64,000 nucleotides of DNA from Epiperipatus broadwayi (GCA_028023455.1 JAQFVV010000183.1:1674001-1738000); one strand, 5' to 3'. Counted from the first letter of the stretch, positions 36,410 to 47,694 are shown. Notes: generated by a model from the letters alone, not told the origin. Numbers and translations: made by a program.

Positions 36410-39400
36410 ATATTCTAACGTAATAACAGTAAATTAACTTTCAGTGACTTCTCACCAGAATCATAGTACAAAATCGATTAACTAACAGTGTTTGGCATAA
36501 ACTGAATATATAGTTTATAAAATATGCAAATTATTACAATGAGAAATATAAATTACAAAAGTCAGATGTTCCATTTTTGACAAAGGGATGGAAGACTTTT
36601 TTCCTGTTGATTGAATTCAGGTCTCTTGCAGTAACTCATGCCTCCTTGAACTTTCTCTTACGATCACCCCTCTTTGTGCAGATAGTTTTAATAATAGATG
36701 GGTAAAACATATGTACACAATGATTTTGGTGAGACATCACCAAAAGTTAACTCTGTGCTATTAAGTTTGTATACATATATATATATATATATATATTGTA
36801 ACAGGAACTGGGTTCAAACCCTGTTACAAAAGGAAAGAAAATGTAGTTTGCTGATATTTTTTATTTATTTATATATTATGCTATAATTAATTGTAAACAT
36901 CGCACAGACCAAACGCATTTGTATTTGCTGTAATGAGGGGTATAGGCATATATTTTAGGTGGCATATGTATATGTAGGTAAATGTTATTGTTGAGAACAA
37001 GAAAATAAAAATTTAGAAGATTTTAAAGCAGGTAAAAGAAAAGTTTTTTTTACAATTATAAACTTCCTGAATTAATTGGCCAAACGTATCTCATTGTTCA
37101 ATAAAAAAAAAAAAAAGCAGAATCCAACTGCTTGAATGGATATTTTTTTGTGTGTGTTTGTTTTAATTAAATGGATTTTGCAGAAATAATTTTTAGAGAA
37201 ATGAACATGGAATGCCATTATTTATTGAACTCTTTTCGATTTCTTTTGTTTAATTAAAGTCGATGAAAAGATTTATAATTAAAAAGTTCAGGAATTTAAA
37301 AAAAAGAATTAGATAAGTAAAAGTCAAGATCACTAAGTGGTTTTCCTTTTGTTGACATTTTATAAGAGAATCTATTTTTGGAAACAAAGGAATACCAGCG
37401 ATAAGGAGAAAGGCAACTGGGATTGATTAATTAATTTTTAAAAAACCGACAGTTTAGCTCTGCTGGTCTGATGTGTAAGAAGAGCAGGTGTTCTAAATTA
37501 TTATTGAAGAAGACTTATTAAGAGAAGATTCTAATACATTAGCTGAAAAGCAGAAAGTTGGGGGAGTAAATTGGGTGAACTGAACTAAATATATAAGAGA
37601 CCTCATGGATTGCATGGGGTAAAATCACCATCGTGCCGGGGTCGGTGTTCGGACTCCAGCCATTTTACCTATGCCACATAAATATATACCACAGTCAACA
37701 TCCCCACTTGCCCTTCAGAACTACAACTATTTGAATCCAGTGCAGATCATCCGCCATTCCAGAATTTAGCCAAAAGAAAAAGGAACAGTAGATTGAATAT
37801 GCCACTTTAGAGGGACTAAAGGAATGAAATATTAAGTGGAAGTGATGAATGCCATATTTGCCTAGGCAGGATTCCCAGAATTGACTTATGAGTGCACTCA
37901 GAAACACATATGCAAGTTATTCAGACTATATTATACCGGTAAATATACACCTATTATACCATTTTTAAATCCTTAAATTTAATCCAACTTAACTGTGCGA
38001 TTATTTAGTAATATACCTGTATTATTAATTTCTTTGTTGTTGTTTTCTCTTTAATGGTAATTCATTAAAAATATTTATTATATATATATATATGTGCCAT
38101 TTATTGTTTATATTTTTTGAATAAATATTAGTAGATCTGAAATTAAATTATTGATTTATTTCGATACACGTTATAGAATTTATATGTTCCAAAATCTTAT
38201 ACATGTGTGTGCTGGTGTGCATTTAATGATAATTTAAAGCAAAACAGGTTAGATAGAAAGGTGTATGAGGATTTTAAGAGGGTTATTTTAAACTTTAATG
38301 GGAATAAAAGAAAATAGAAAGCTATAGAAAAGAATTGATTTGAATCTTCGTTTCTTTTCATTTCTTCTCCAGTGCAATGCACTACCACACCCTGAGCATT
38401 AAGGTGGGCATCTAATTAAATGGCTGAATCAAACAAATATTTAATAGACCCTACAATTCCTGTTAAATAACAAGATTGGTGCTTGGCAATGAACAAAAAA
38501 AAATATACATTGTCCATAAATGTAGAGGTTTAGTTAAAGGTTAAGTTAAAGCTGGGAGGGTTCGATTTAATTACCTGATATACGTGTGTTCTGCTGTTGG
38601 TTTCTTCACTTACTCCTTTGAATGACCCAAAGTTTGGGAAAACTTCGTATGAGGGCTGAATGACTCAATTTTATGGGAAAACTTCGTATGGGAAGGGCTA
38701 TCAGTAATGCATGCATCACTGTAAAATTTCACCCTTGGAAAGAAAGAATAACTGTAGAAAAAGTTGGTTTGATAAGGATAAAGGTTTGAATTCAGATGAT
38801 TCAAAATTTAAAAATGTAAACATCCACTACCATGGTGGGAATTGTTTCAATATATTTGGTTTAAAAATACCTTTTTCATAGTAGCTTGACTCAGCTCAAG
38901 TTTTTGGAGTATTTGATTAGGATATGAAAAAAGTGTAAAGCTAAATTATTAAATTATTAATTAAATACAACTAAATAAGTCATTTTTAAAAAATTATTTT
39001 AAATGATGCTTGAGATTTTATTCAAAGGCATGGCAATGCCAGAAATATCATATTCAATGAATTTTAGAAGTTCTGCCAAGATTCATTTGCTCTTATCAAT
39101 ATGTGTACTAATGCTATTGGAACTGTGAGCTGCCACAGCACCAATAGTTATTTGAGCATGGTATATCAATCTATTCTGGTTTCTCTTCAGAGTGAATAAA
39201 TATTTATTGTTTCCATTTAGGATGAGCAGTAAAACATTCTGATTTTTTCTTGTAAATAATATAAATAATATTTTCCCAATTATCAATAGATGAATGAATT
39301 GAAAGAAAAAGTAAAGGTCAATTTACTCCAGACATTATTAATTATAAAATAGCAGTTAGTAAAAACAAAAAATGCATGGTTGGATTGTTGCAAAATTAGA

Positions 39401-40025
39401 AATGTTCTGTTTTATTTGCATTGCTTACTTTTTGGTGGTATACTGTAATAAAGCACCCTTACACAAAAATTTCACAGGCAACCACTCTTCATAATGTACA
39501 TGCATATAATTATTTATACATGCATAATTATAAAAGATTGTTTTTCTTTATGTTTTAAATATTGGCCAATATGAAATATTTCCATGTCTACTTTATTGGA
39601 AAAAGCAAATATATAAGAATGCATTTTATAATTTTATATCTTTGGGTACTCTAAAAGTTTTGTTTTATATATTAGTAAAGATCTAAATATTGCTATTAAG
39701 AATGTAAAAGTCTTAGTTAACTCACTACATTGAGTTGAATAACATCAAACATTAATGATAAATTTCAAGTTGGATCAAATGCTCATTTATTAGTGAAATA
39801 AAAAAGACTACAGATGGAAAAATTATATGGTCAATCTAATTGCAATTCACTCTAGACTATGTCTCAATTGCATTTACATCAAAAATATCATTAATATTTT
39901 CCACAGTGATTATTTTATAGCCTATAAAAACCATTCATTGCAACTGTAAGAAAAGTGTAACAAGTTGTGGAATGTTCATGCTAGAGATGTTTGGTTGATT
40001 TAAATCTCTTGTTCAGTCATATATG
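36410..40025. other. Long stretch without supported gene
   Basis: A second small inverted repeat (TGTAACAG...CTGTTACA, 36797-36828) encloses a tRNA T-arm-like GGGTTCAAACCC. A G+C-rich patch near 37620-37680 is enclosed by GGTAAAAT and ATTTTACC. GGGAAAACTTCGTATG occurs twice near 38636 and 38677. No coding region, tRNA or known element identified. Confidence 0.4.
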
Positions 40026-40026
40026 A

Positions 40027-40372
40027 ATCATCATTATCATTTTCAATCATTACGGACCCACTTCAGGATTAATCTTTTCCAATTTCTAGCTTTTCTTCTC
40101 CACAGCATGTCATCACCTTACTTATTTCATCCATCCATCTCACATATGGTCTCTTTCTAGGTTTTTTACAGTCTTTTGGAATCCAGTTTAAGATTTTAAC
40201 TGTCCATCTATTATCATCTCTTATAACAATATGCCCAACCCAACACCACTTCAGTCTCTTAATTCTTTTAATAATCTCAGTAATACCTATTTCCTCTCTC
40301 ACTCATGTATTTTATTTTCAATATCTTTTTCTTACTCCTAACATACATCTCTCTATACTTCAGTGTGTTATC
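40027..40372 (-). pseudogene. RTE-type retrotransposon 3' relic
   Basis: An open frame at 40069-40302 on the minus strand reads RIKRLKWCWVGHI, DDNRWTVKILNWIPKD and RPYVRWMDEI. These are the conserved C-terminal blocks of RTE proteins (R-LRW-GH, RW, RPRKRP--RW-DEI). Adjacent DNA at 40303-40372 matches the upstream part of the same domain with a frameshift. 5'-truncated and dead. Confidence 0.85.
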
Positions 40373-40379
40373 TGAAATC

Positions 40380-40980
40380 TCTATATTACTTGGATCCTTA
40401 AATGAGTAATATTACATTCTGATTATTGTTTGATTAAAATAATACAATTCCTTAATATATTATATATTGAAAGGAGAGGAGGATTATATTGCTATTATAA
40501 TCAACATTTAGTTAATATTTTCTGCCGGTGAGTAATTGCATGACAAATAATATTTCTAATTAGGAATAAAATTCTTATTGTTTAGACCTCATGTGGAGTG
40601 AACGACATTCACGCTAAATACAACAAATAGTTTCTTTAAAAAAAAAACTTTTTTTTTTTTCAAGGCTTTTTTTTTTTTAATAAGAAACCTTCTCCCAATC
40701 AACTAAAAATTAATTCCACATCACCAAGCATAAAACAAATTATTATATGTTATTTTAAAAAAACTTATTTGAAAGTATCCTATCATTAAAAAAAAATTGC
40801 AATTCTTATATTCTATATGCATCTTATATGTGTCACATTAGATTTTGTTTCACACTTTTGATTTTTCTTCTTCAGCCTTTTAGTTAAAAAAGATCTGATA
40901 TTGGTTCCTTCTTTTAATATTATATTCTCTTCAACCAACACAGGTTTTTTTTTTTTTTTGCTATAGTGTTTTCTCTTTAT
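40380..40980. other. A+T-rich stretch, nothing recognised
   Basis: No coding or RNA signal seen. Contains several A/T homopolymers. Confidence 0.5.
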
Positions 40981-40989
40981 TCTAGAATT

Positions 40990-41169
40990 AAGTGGCTCTC
41001 AACCTTCCTAATGTCGCGATCCCTTAATACAGTAAGTTGTGATGACTCCCAACCTTTAATTTTGCTACTGTTATGAATCGAAAATGTGTTTTCCAATGGT
41101 CTTAGGTGACCCCTGTGAAAGGGTTGTTCGATCTCAAAAGGGTCGCGACTCACAGATTGAGAACCGCTG
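40990..41169 (-). mobile_element. SPIN-like non-autonomous hAT transposon
   Basis: The minus strand starts CAGCGGTTCTCAATCTGTG, then GTCGCGACCCTTTTGAGATC, and has AGGGGTCACCTAAGACCATT. The other end reads AAGTGGCTCTCAACC on the plus strand. This is the distinctive terminal sequence of SPIN (SPACE INVADERS) hAT elements, recognised from memory, not searched. TTCTAGAA lies just left (40980-40987) and TTCTAGAT just right (41170-41177), an 8-bp target duplication with the central TA expected for Buster-type hATs; two or three extra bases separate it from the left end. At 180 bp it is internally deleted, with no transposase. Confidence 0.8.
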
Positions 41170-41179
41170 TTCTAGATCA

Positions 41180-41544
41180 TCTTTTTTTTCTTAATACATG
41201 ATTATAATAAGTTATAATCTGATTTTTGACAAAATTTTAATACTGGATACTTCCAGCTTTTAAAATTATTTAGGATGACTTAATTATTTCAGAGTCTGTT
41301 TTTTCTCACTTTAGGTGTATTACACATTTGAAGAGGTCAGTATAAAAATATATGAACACTATTAAATTATTTTAAAATATATAAACAAATTATTTTTTCT
41401 TTTCAAAAACTTTATTTTCTAATATCAAAAGAAAACGTGATTGTACATTTGCTGTGTTATAATATATGATTATTTTAAAATATAAATTTTAATGAAACAT
41501 CTATTCACTAGATTATACAAAATTTATATAATTCTATTAATATA

Positions 41545-41546
<2 letters not shown>
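41180..41546. other. A+T-rich stretch, nothing recognised
   Basis: No coding or RNA signal seen. Confidence 0.5.
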
Positions 41547-41620
<74 letters not shown>

Positions 41621-41656
41621 CTCTCTCCCTCTTTCCCTCTTTCTCTCTCTCTCTCT
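41547..41656. repeat. (CT)n microsatellite
   Basis: About 50 CT units with a few interruptions (CCCT, CTTT). Confidence 0.97.
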
Positions 41657-41831
41657 GATATAATGTAAATATTTTTTTATAAAATATATTTTTTCACATG
41701 TTAAAGTAATAACATGTTGATATTTTTAACATAATATCTAATAAATTAGTAGTTAACGCTGAATATACATATAATTACATAGAAATTATTTGAAAACCAG
41801 GCACTCTTCACAAACCTGGAGCTTAATTGTA

Positions 41832-42170
41832 AATATAGGGATTTTGAACTCAGACTTTTAAGCACCCACCAACTATCCACACTATCTCATAGAACTGATA
41901 CACATGACCACACACATGTAGAAAAGATACATATTCACCAATATTAAGTATTTCATGCTAAACCAGCACTCATCAGTTGGTCCAGATTATCATCTCCCAC
42001 ACACACACGCACACACACACATATATATATATATATATAATCAATGCTCAGCCTATATTAAGATAACAAATCTTCACACTTTAATGGACAGGCTTCAATC
42101 TACTCAAACTTCTAACTTTTTAGCCATCCATATCATTGAAAATCTGATGATGGAAAGCCCAAAACACATT
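41832..42170 (-). mobile_element. Family beta repeat, single full unit
   Basis: Contains in order (plus strand) ATATAGGGATTTTGAACTCA, CACATGACCACACACATGTA, the complement of the ribozyme, a (CA)n-(TA)n tract, CTATATTAAGATAACAAAT, TTTAATGGACAGGCTTCAAT and CTGATGATGGAAAGCCC. The order matches the beta units at 31 and 59-60 kb. An epsilon element follows directly. Confidence 0.8.
41925..42000 (-). ncRNA. Type I hammerhead ribozyme, family beta, all core bases intact
   Basis: On the minus strand CUGAUGA is at 41976-41970, stem II GUGCUG/UAGCAU (six pairs with wobbles, loop GUU), GAAA at 41954-41951, stem III AU/AU with a five-base loop, and A17 at 41942, giving AUA. Inner stem I CCAA/UUGG is perfect. 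Confidence 0.7.
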
Positions 42171-42189
42171 GTACTTACAGCTTATTTTT

Positions 42190-42738
42190 ATGTAAATAAG
42201 CATTTATTTTATATAGCGTCTGTACACAATTGATTACATTCAAATATCAGCCTTTCAAGCTAATTGTGCAAATGCTTTGCGAGTGTTAATAATAAACGAA
42301 TACTTTCTCACCAATACAAGATATAGTATTTATGCAGGAATAAAAGGAATCCTCTTATTCTTACAACTCAAATATTTATATATGTGCAAATCTGAAGTAC
42401 TGGCAAAGAAAGTGTGACAATGGAAACAGTCACTTTAAATTACTCTATACGATGTTTGAATGAATGACGTCGATGAAATTGTCTAGAATTTACTAAACAT
42501 CATTCCAACTGAAACTTAATATCATATGTAAATAAGCATTTATTTTATATAGCATCTGTATACAATTGATTACATTCAAATATCAGCCTTTCAAGCTAAT
42601 TGTGCAAATGCTTTGCGAGTGTTAATAATAAATGAATACTTTCTCACCAATACAAGATATAGTATTTATGCAGGAATAAAAGGAATCCTCTTATTCCTAC
42701 AACTCAAATATTTATATATGAGCAAATCTGAAGTACTT
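42190..42738. mobile_element. Family epsilon tandem dimer (LTR-like layout)
   Basis: Two almost identical blocks of about 207 bp (42194-42400 and 42529-42736) in direct order, separated by about 130 bp. The period is 335 bp. The same middle and block occur in reverse orientation at 23.23-23.54 kb. No coding frame. Direct repeats around a short centre look like a small non-autonomous retroelement dimer. Confidence 0.85.
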
Positions 42739-43317
42739 ATTTTTATATAAGTCAACTCTCACTGACTCTGCTTAACTCGGGGCATTTATCCTATTCTGTG
42801 CCCCATATTTTAATTGACAACTGAATTGTACAAATTTTGTTAATATATCCCAGAAAATAGAAAAATTCTCATTTTTAATTATCTGTGATAAAGCCTATAT
42901 TTAGAATATAAATAAATTAGTAGTCTAGTGCTTGATATATATGTAATTACATAGAAGGAAACTAACCCTTAAGTTTGCACTGTTTGCTTTTATTGTGTAA
43001 ATCTATGCACCCTTATCTGTCAGAATAAGCTCTAAGCATAATTGATTGATTTGAGTTTTTAAAATTCTGACTGAGATATAAGTGTACATAGATTTACTGA
43101 CTAAAAATAAACACAGGTTTGAAGATTAATTTCCTTACACAACTGTATTTATAACCAGTGCCTAAATTTTTAATTTATTTATATTCTGACTAATATGCAT
43201 TTAATTGCAGGTATTAAAAATGAAAATATTAAAAATGAAAAACCTTCTCTTCTCTGTAATACATCAACAAAATTTTATATATAGAGTATGTAAAAACAAA
43301 CTCTTAACAAGCTTCAA

Positions 43318-43374
43318 AAATACCCTCAACCCCAGACTGTGGTTTCTGCATCTAGTGTCATCAGTGAGGTGTTA
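43318..43374 (-). ncRNA. Type I hammerhead ribozyme, family delta, core intact
   Basis: Minus strand: CUGAUGA at 43364-43358, GAAA at 43346-43343, stem III AC/GU with loop CACA, C17 at 43335 (triplet GUC). Inner stem I ACCUCA pairs with UGGGGU, outer stem I ACCC with GGGU. Stem II (CACUAGAUGCA) is weak, with only a CA/UG pairing, which is the main doubt. Confidence 0.65.
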
Positions 43375-43571
43375 GGGGTTAAAAATACTAGAACTAGTCT
43401 AGCATTTTATCAATGCCTAACTATTGAGAAGAAAATCTGAAACTTTCAGACACATGTCTGAAAGTTTCAGATTTTCTTCTCAATAGTTAGGCATTGATGT
43501 CTGAAAGTTTCAGATTTTCTTCTCAATAGTTAGGCATTAATAAAATGCTAGACTAGTTCTAGTATTTTTAA

Positions 43572-43630
43572 CCCCTAACACCTCACTGATGACACTAGAT
43601 GCAGAAACTGCACTCTGGGGTTGAGGGTAT
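43572..43630 (+). ncRNA. Hammerhead ribozyme, family delta, stem III altered
   Basis: CUGAUGA at 43586-43592, GAAA at 43604-43607, same stem I as the left arm. The segment after GAAA reads CUGCACUC, so the stem III G is replaced by C and the triplet becomes CUC. Probably impaired. Confidence 0.55.
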
Positions 43631-44059
43631 TTTTGAATCTTGTTAAGAGTTTGTTTTTACGTACTCTATATATAACATTTGTAAATACAAGCTTTGTTAA
43701 AATTAGGTCATATGACATCTGACTTGATTTTTTTATCAAATCAACAAAATTTGTACAATTCAGCTATCAACTAAAATATCAGACACAGAATAGGTTCAAG
43801 TCCTGAGTTAAGCATGGTCAGTAGGGGTTGTCTTACATAAGAATAATCTCTAGGTACAGGTGATTCACTTGTGGATTTAAAACTTTTACTAGTGGATGAA
43901 TGTGCATAGATTTATACACTGAAAGCAAACAGTGTGTGTTTGAAGATTAATTGCTTTCTATATATAATACCTAATTAATAAAAGTTTGATTCATTTAAAT
44001 GTATTTTACAGCAAAAGATTGGCATAGTAGTAGTGTTCTTATGACCATATGTCTAGCTT

Positions 44060-44460
44060 TACTTATGTGGCCATATGTGAATTTATATAGGGAATTGGAA
44101 GGAATGATAAAATTTAAAAAAAAAGTTAGAGAGTCCCAACCAGGTTTCTATATATACCTTGTATTTGGAAACTTTTCTATCCCTTTCTCTTATTGTTTCT
44201 AGCTTATTTCTAAAAGCAATTAGTTGTTTTCTTGAACTGTTTTCATAGACATATATGCATCTTGTGCACCATATAGCATAGAGAACAAAGATATTATTAT
44301 GTACATTTGAAAAAATACCTTCACCAAATTCCTTAAACATATATCCAATATTTATATTTTTATTCGTAAATAAGAATGGTATTTCTGCCCTGATCTGGTC
44401 AAAGCTGGGACATGAAAAATAAATGTGAGATGTGTTTCGGTCTCTCTTTTACAAAGACAA
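44060..44460 (-). pseudogene. Non-LTR retrotransposon C-terminal relic
   Basis: On the minus strand CHCFCLCKRETETHL is read from about 44460, a Cys-X2-Cys...His knuckle, with FHVPALTRSGQKY after it. A frameshift then leads to YAIWCTRCIYVYENSSR and RNKLETIRERDRKVSKYK (open at 44083-44340). This resembles the zinc-knuckle C-terminus of non-LTR proteins. No RT remains. Confidence 0.5.
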
Positions 44461-44462
44461 AA

Positions 44463-44640
44463 ACAATGACAAATGATTCCCAAGATGCATTTCGTGCTGA
44501 ACCAGCACTCATCAGTTGACCCAGGTCACTATCTCCCATATATATCTCTATTATATAAAGAGTATTTATCTATAGTAAATTATTACATTTTTATTTACCA
44601 TTGGCAAACTCACTCTACTCATAACTTTGACACCCTCCAC
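44463..44640 (-). mobile_element. Ribozyme-bearing repeat related to alpha
   Basis: Carries the alpha-like ribozyme but flanking sequence (TATCTATAGTAAATTATTAC, CTCATAACTTTGACACCCTC) only partly matches alpha units. Possibly a separate subfamily. It abuts the non-LTR relic. Confidence 0.65.
44468..44535 (-). ncRNA. Type I hammerhead ribozyme, best-preserved copy
   Basis: Minus strand: CUGAUGA at 44515-44509. Stem II is perfect, GUGCUG/CAGCAC with loop GUU. GAAA is at 44493-44490. Stem III is AU/AU with loop GC, then C17 at 44484, triplet AUC. Inner stem I UCAA pairs with UUGG (one G-U); outer stem I AGUGA pairs with UCAUU; an internal loop lies between, where loop-loop contacts occur in natural hammerheads. 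Every invariant nucleotide is present. Confidence 0.78.
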
Positions 44641-44644
44641 CTCA

Positions 44645-45765
44645 AGAAAATACAAAAATGATTATTACTAATCATTTTCTAAACTAGACATTATTTCTAG
44701 CACAGATATAAACTTTAAACCTATTCTTATTTTTTTCCAGTTAAAAATTTCAAATTTGATATTGTAAATATGGCAAATAAATATATTGATCACCAAACTC
44801 AAGTCTCTTTATATATATAAAGTTATTGATTAAAAAAGAAATATTTGAAGGAAAAAAAAAAGATCCACAACAATCATATTTTTTTTACATTTTCAAAAAA
44901 AAAAAAGGTTTCTGATTTCATAATAAAGTTGAATTTATTTTTAAAATAAAAGAAAACTATTTCCCGACGTCTTATATTTCATTTTATTCAATATATGAGA
45001 TTATTATTATTAACCAAAACTTTCAATGATATACCACTTTTGTGACACATTATTCTTTTTTTTTAAAAAAAAAAACCATGCGCACACACATCTGATTCTT
45101 ACAAGAATCGTTATGTAATGTATGTTTTTGCTTAAAAAATTGTCAGCTGTTCATAATCTTAATACTTTAACCAAAAAAGTTAAGAAGAAAGATCTCAATG
45201 TATAACACAATTGATAATAAGAAATATTTTAATTACACCTGGGTCTCGTTTTATGCAGATTATTTTAATACGATTTTGCAATTCATGTTTCTTCTTAATA
45301 TCTTTCATATTTCACTATATTTATTAGATATCAAGAATTTTAAATTATTAATAACTTATTTTCACTTGAAATAATTTTTATTTTTTTTATTTTTTCAAAA
45401 ATATAATGTTATATTGGCAGCTAACGTGAATATGGCCTGAAGCTGTATTTAGAATTTTAGCTTCTATATAAATAATCTATTTATACTAATGAGTAAATAA
45501 TAATAATAGATTTATACTTACATATAAAAATATCGCAATAAATATAAAAAAAAAATTAAACTTTTAAAACGTATATTTTGTTATATATAACACAGGGTGG
45601 CACTACTGTATGGAGAGTTTTGCCTTTGTTTAGAAATAAATAATGTTTTAGATTTTTAAAATAAAAAACGAAGATTTTATAAACTGGAAATAATCTTTCT
45701 AATGATAATGTATAATCTTTTTGTTTTGATTTTGATCTCATTTTTTTAATATAGAAACAAAAATC
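44645..45765. other. A+T-rich stretch, fragment of gamma end only
   Basis: GGCACTACTGTATGGAGAG at 45599-45618 is the 3' end of family gamma without the rest. No gene seen. Confidence 0.5.
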
Positions 45766-45771
45766 CATTAA

Positions 45772-46530
45772 CCTTTAAAACCGCTGATTATATTATTGGT
45801 TGTGTCAGCTAAAAATCAAAGCTTTTAATTGGCCAGCTCAGAAACTGAAGACAAGTCAATTGTCAAAATATTTTCATCTTTAATATCATATTGACTTTAT
45901 ATTCATTTATAAAAAGTATATTAATACATTGTCAGGTTATAAAAGTGAACGAAAGTTCTTTCAAAAATAAATTGCTATTTATTTATTATAAAATATTCAA
46001 TTTCGGCAACATAAAAGCTATCATATAAACAAAGAGTTCGTGATGTAAATGTCTTTTATGTTATAGAAAAGTAAATATTTCTTTTTGCTAAATCTTAAAT
46101 ATTTTTACTAAAATCTTCAATATTTTTCGAAAATAATTTTGTTTTTTTTTAGTATTCTCTCTGAAAATGATTTGTAATTACTCAATATATACTTAATATT
46201 CTTTAAAATTATATTTGAAATGAAAACCTCAGCATTTTTCTTTATTTTCTTTGATCAGGCGGTTTCTTTGTTCTTTCCAGCCAATCAGAATGTCTTTTTT
46301 GACTGAGAGCTGGCTGACAACCAATCACTGACAAGGTTCTTTCTTTGTTTAGTTTTAAATGCAGTTTTTTTGATTTTTTACTTGTAAAATAATTCGGAAG
46401 AGGGCACCATCTTACAGAACTTTTAAAAACCTAATCAATAACTGTCAAACGAATATGCTACCATTAAAACTAATGAAATTAGAGTGATGTCAGCTGTCGA
46501 CAAGAGACCTCGTAAGAGGCGAGAAAAGGG
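45772..46530 (+). mobile_element. piggyBac-like MITE, copy 2
   Basis: 759-bp copy of the 13.3-kb element between TTAA at 45768-45771 and 46531-46534. Left end CCTTTAAAACCGC, right end GGCGAGAAAAGGG. The complement of the right end, CCCTTTTCTCGCC, resembles the left end and gives an imperfect terminal inverted repeat. No transposase. Confidence 0.75.
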
Positions 46531-46579
46531 TTAACACAGCATAAGACTGAAAGTGGTGCTAATTGTACATCACATCACA

Positions 46580-46675
46580 AATAAAAATAAAGTGGCTAAC
46601 AGGTTTCTCTGGGCATAATGGCTGAGAGATTCTTGACTTTGTTTAAGGAGAAGCTACAATACATCACATTGAGTC
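46580..46675 (+). mobile_element. Family B non-LTR 3' tail fragment
   Basis: Reads GTGGCTAACAGGTTTCTCTG, GGCTGAGAGATTC, AAGGAGAAGCTAC and ends CATCACATT. The same tail is seen at 26.05 kb and twice at 51.0-51.2 kb. CATCACATCAC just before it may come from another copy. Confidence 0.75.
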
Positions 46676-46689
46676 TGATTTATTTCCAG

Positions 46690-47690
46690 TTTACAAATGA
46701 ACGCTAGCGGTAATGATTAAAATATGTATGAAAAATGTAAAATTAAATATTGCAGTTAATAAAAAAAGTAAAAAAAGTTTGTCTTGTACTAATTTTTTTC
46801 AAATATTTGAAATTTTTTATTAGTCATACTTTATTTGCTTATTTTTTTAATGTGAATTTTAAAGTAATTTTTCTTTGTTGCTTTGCTTTTATGCGAATTC
46901 TGAAAATTACAGACCCTATCCCTCATTTTTCAAGGTAAGTTAAGTTTATTTTTGTGTGATTTTTTTTAATGTGGGTTTCCTGTGGAACCTATCTACTGCA
47001 TAAAATGAGACCCAGTTGTATTTTATGATTAAAGTACTTAAGATTCAAGTTTATCAATTTGCTTTTTGGTAATTTATTTAGTTAACAGAATATGAAATAA
47101 AATAATCAAAGTGTATAACCAATTCAATGCACACTTTTTTATATCTTTGAATTTAGTTTTGAATTTATTTCAAATAAACTTGATTACTTAAATATGCACA
47201 TTGTGATATTTAAGAAAGTTTCAATTATTTATATATATATATATATCAAATTTATTAAGTGCAAGCAAATAATGTTATAATAATGTGAAAGACTTAAACC
47301 TTCAAAACCTGTGCCTTAAACATGCTAACGTACAGCCAGTCAGATGTAATAATAACTGCACATGGACCTCTTAATTCTGAAACACAAGTCAGAACTATAA
47401 GAAAAAGATGGGACCATCTTCTTCTATGCCTTAATTTATATATAAATAAGCCAGACTCAAGCATTTCGAACTACGAGTGTGAAACTTACAATACCTTCAC
47501 ATTTATTTAAGCCTTTTACATTATTATAATATTATTTGCTTGAGCTTAATAAATTTGATATATTTACATTTGTTACTATCATTTCATTAGATTTAAAAAT
47601 TGCTGCATAATAAATCCAAAGATTTCACATTGCTTATTTATATATAATATTTGGTGAATTAAATGTGAAGGTATTTTAAGTTTCACACTT
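46690..47690. other. A+T-rich stretch, partial inverted repeat at its end
   Basis: A 47450-47510 segment (CTACGAGTGTGAAACTTACA, ATACCTTCACATTTA) is the inverse of 47655-47700. The frame at 47322-47510 spans this and is not called. Confidence 0.45.
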
Positions 47691-47694
47691 GTAG

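Larger units (their letters stand above)
43271..43690. mobile_element. Family delta head-to-head pair with hammerheads
   Basis: Arms of about 180 bp match closely (ATAGAGTATGTAAAAACAAA and its complement outside; CAATAGTTAGGCATT inside). The right arm also carries a 45-bp tandem duplication beginning TGTCTGAAAGTTTCAG (43451 and 43498). Each arm contains a hammerhead motif in opposite orientation. Confidence 0.85.
42760..43980. repeat. Nested inverted repeats around family delta
   Basis: Outer arms: 42745-42840 pairs with 43746-43850 (CACAGAATAGG and GAGTTAAGCA on the right, complements on the left). Related pieces GCATAGATTTA..CAAACAGTG occur near 42967-43020 in reverse and 43078-43120 and 43910-43960 forward. 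Inner arms 43271-43449 and 43450-43690 form the delta pair. The block appears to have grown by successive insertions and inversions. Confidence 0.65.

Noticed and set aside
42138-42160. CTGATGATGGAAAGC as a further hammerhead core
   Set aside because: The gap between CUGAUGA and GAAA is too short to hold a stem II; it is a conserved part of beta unrelated to the ribozyme.
42370-42440. CTGAAGTACT...GAAAG in family epsilon as a hammerhead
   Set aside because: Position A9 is U, and no NUH triplet or stem III and stem I could be placed in either orientation.
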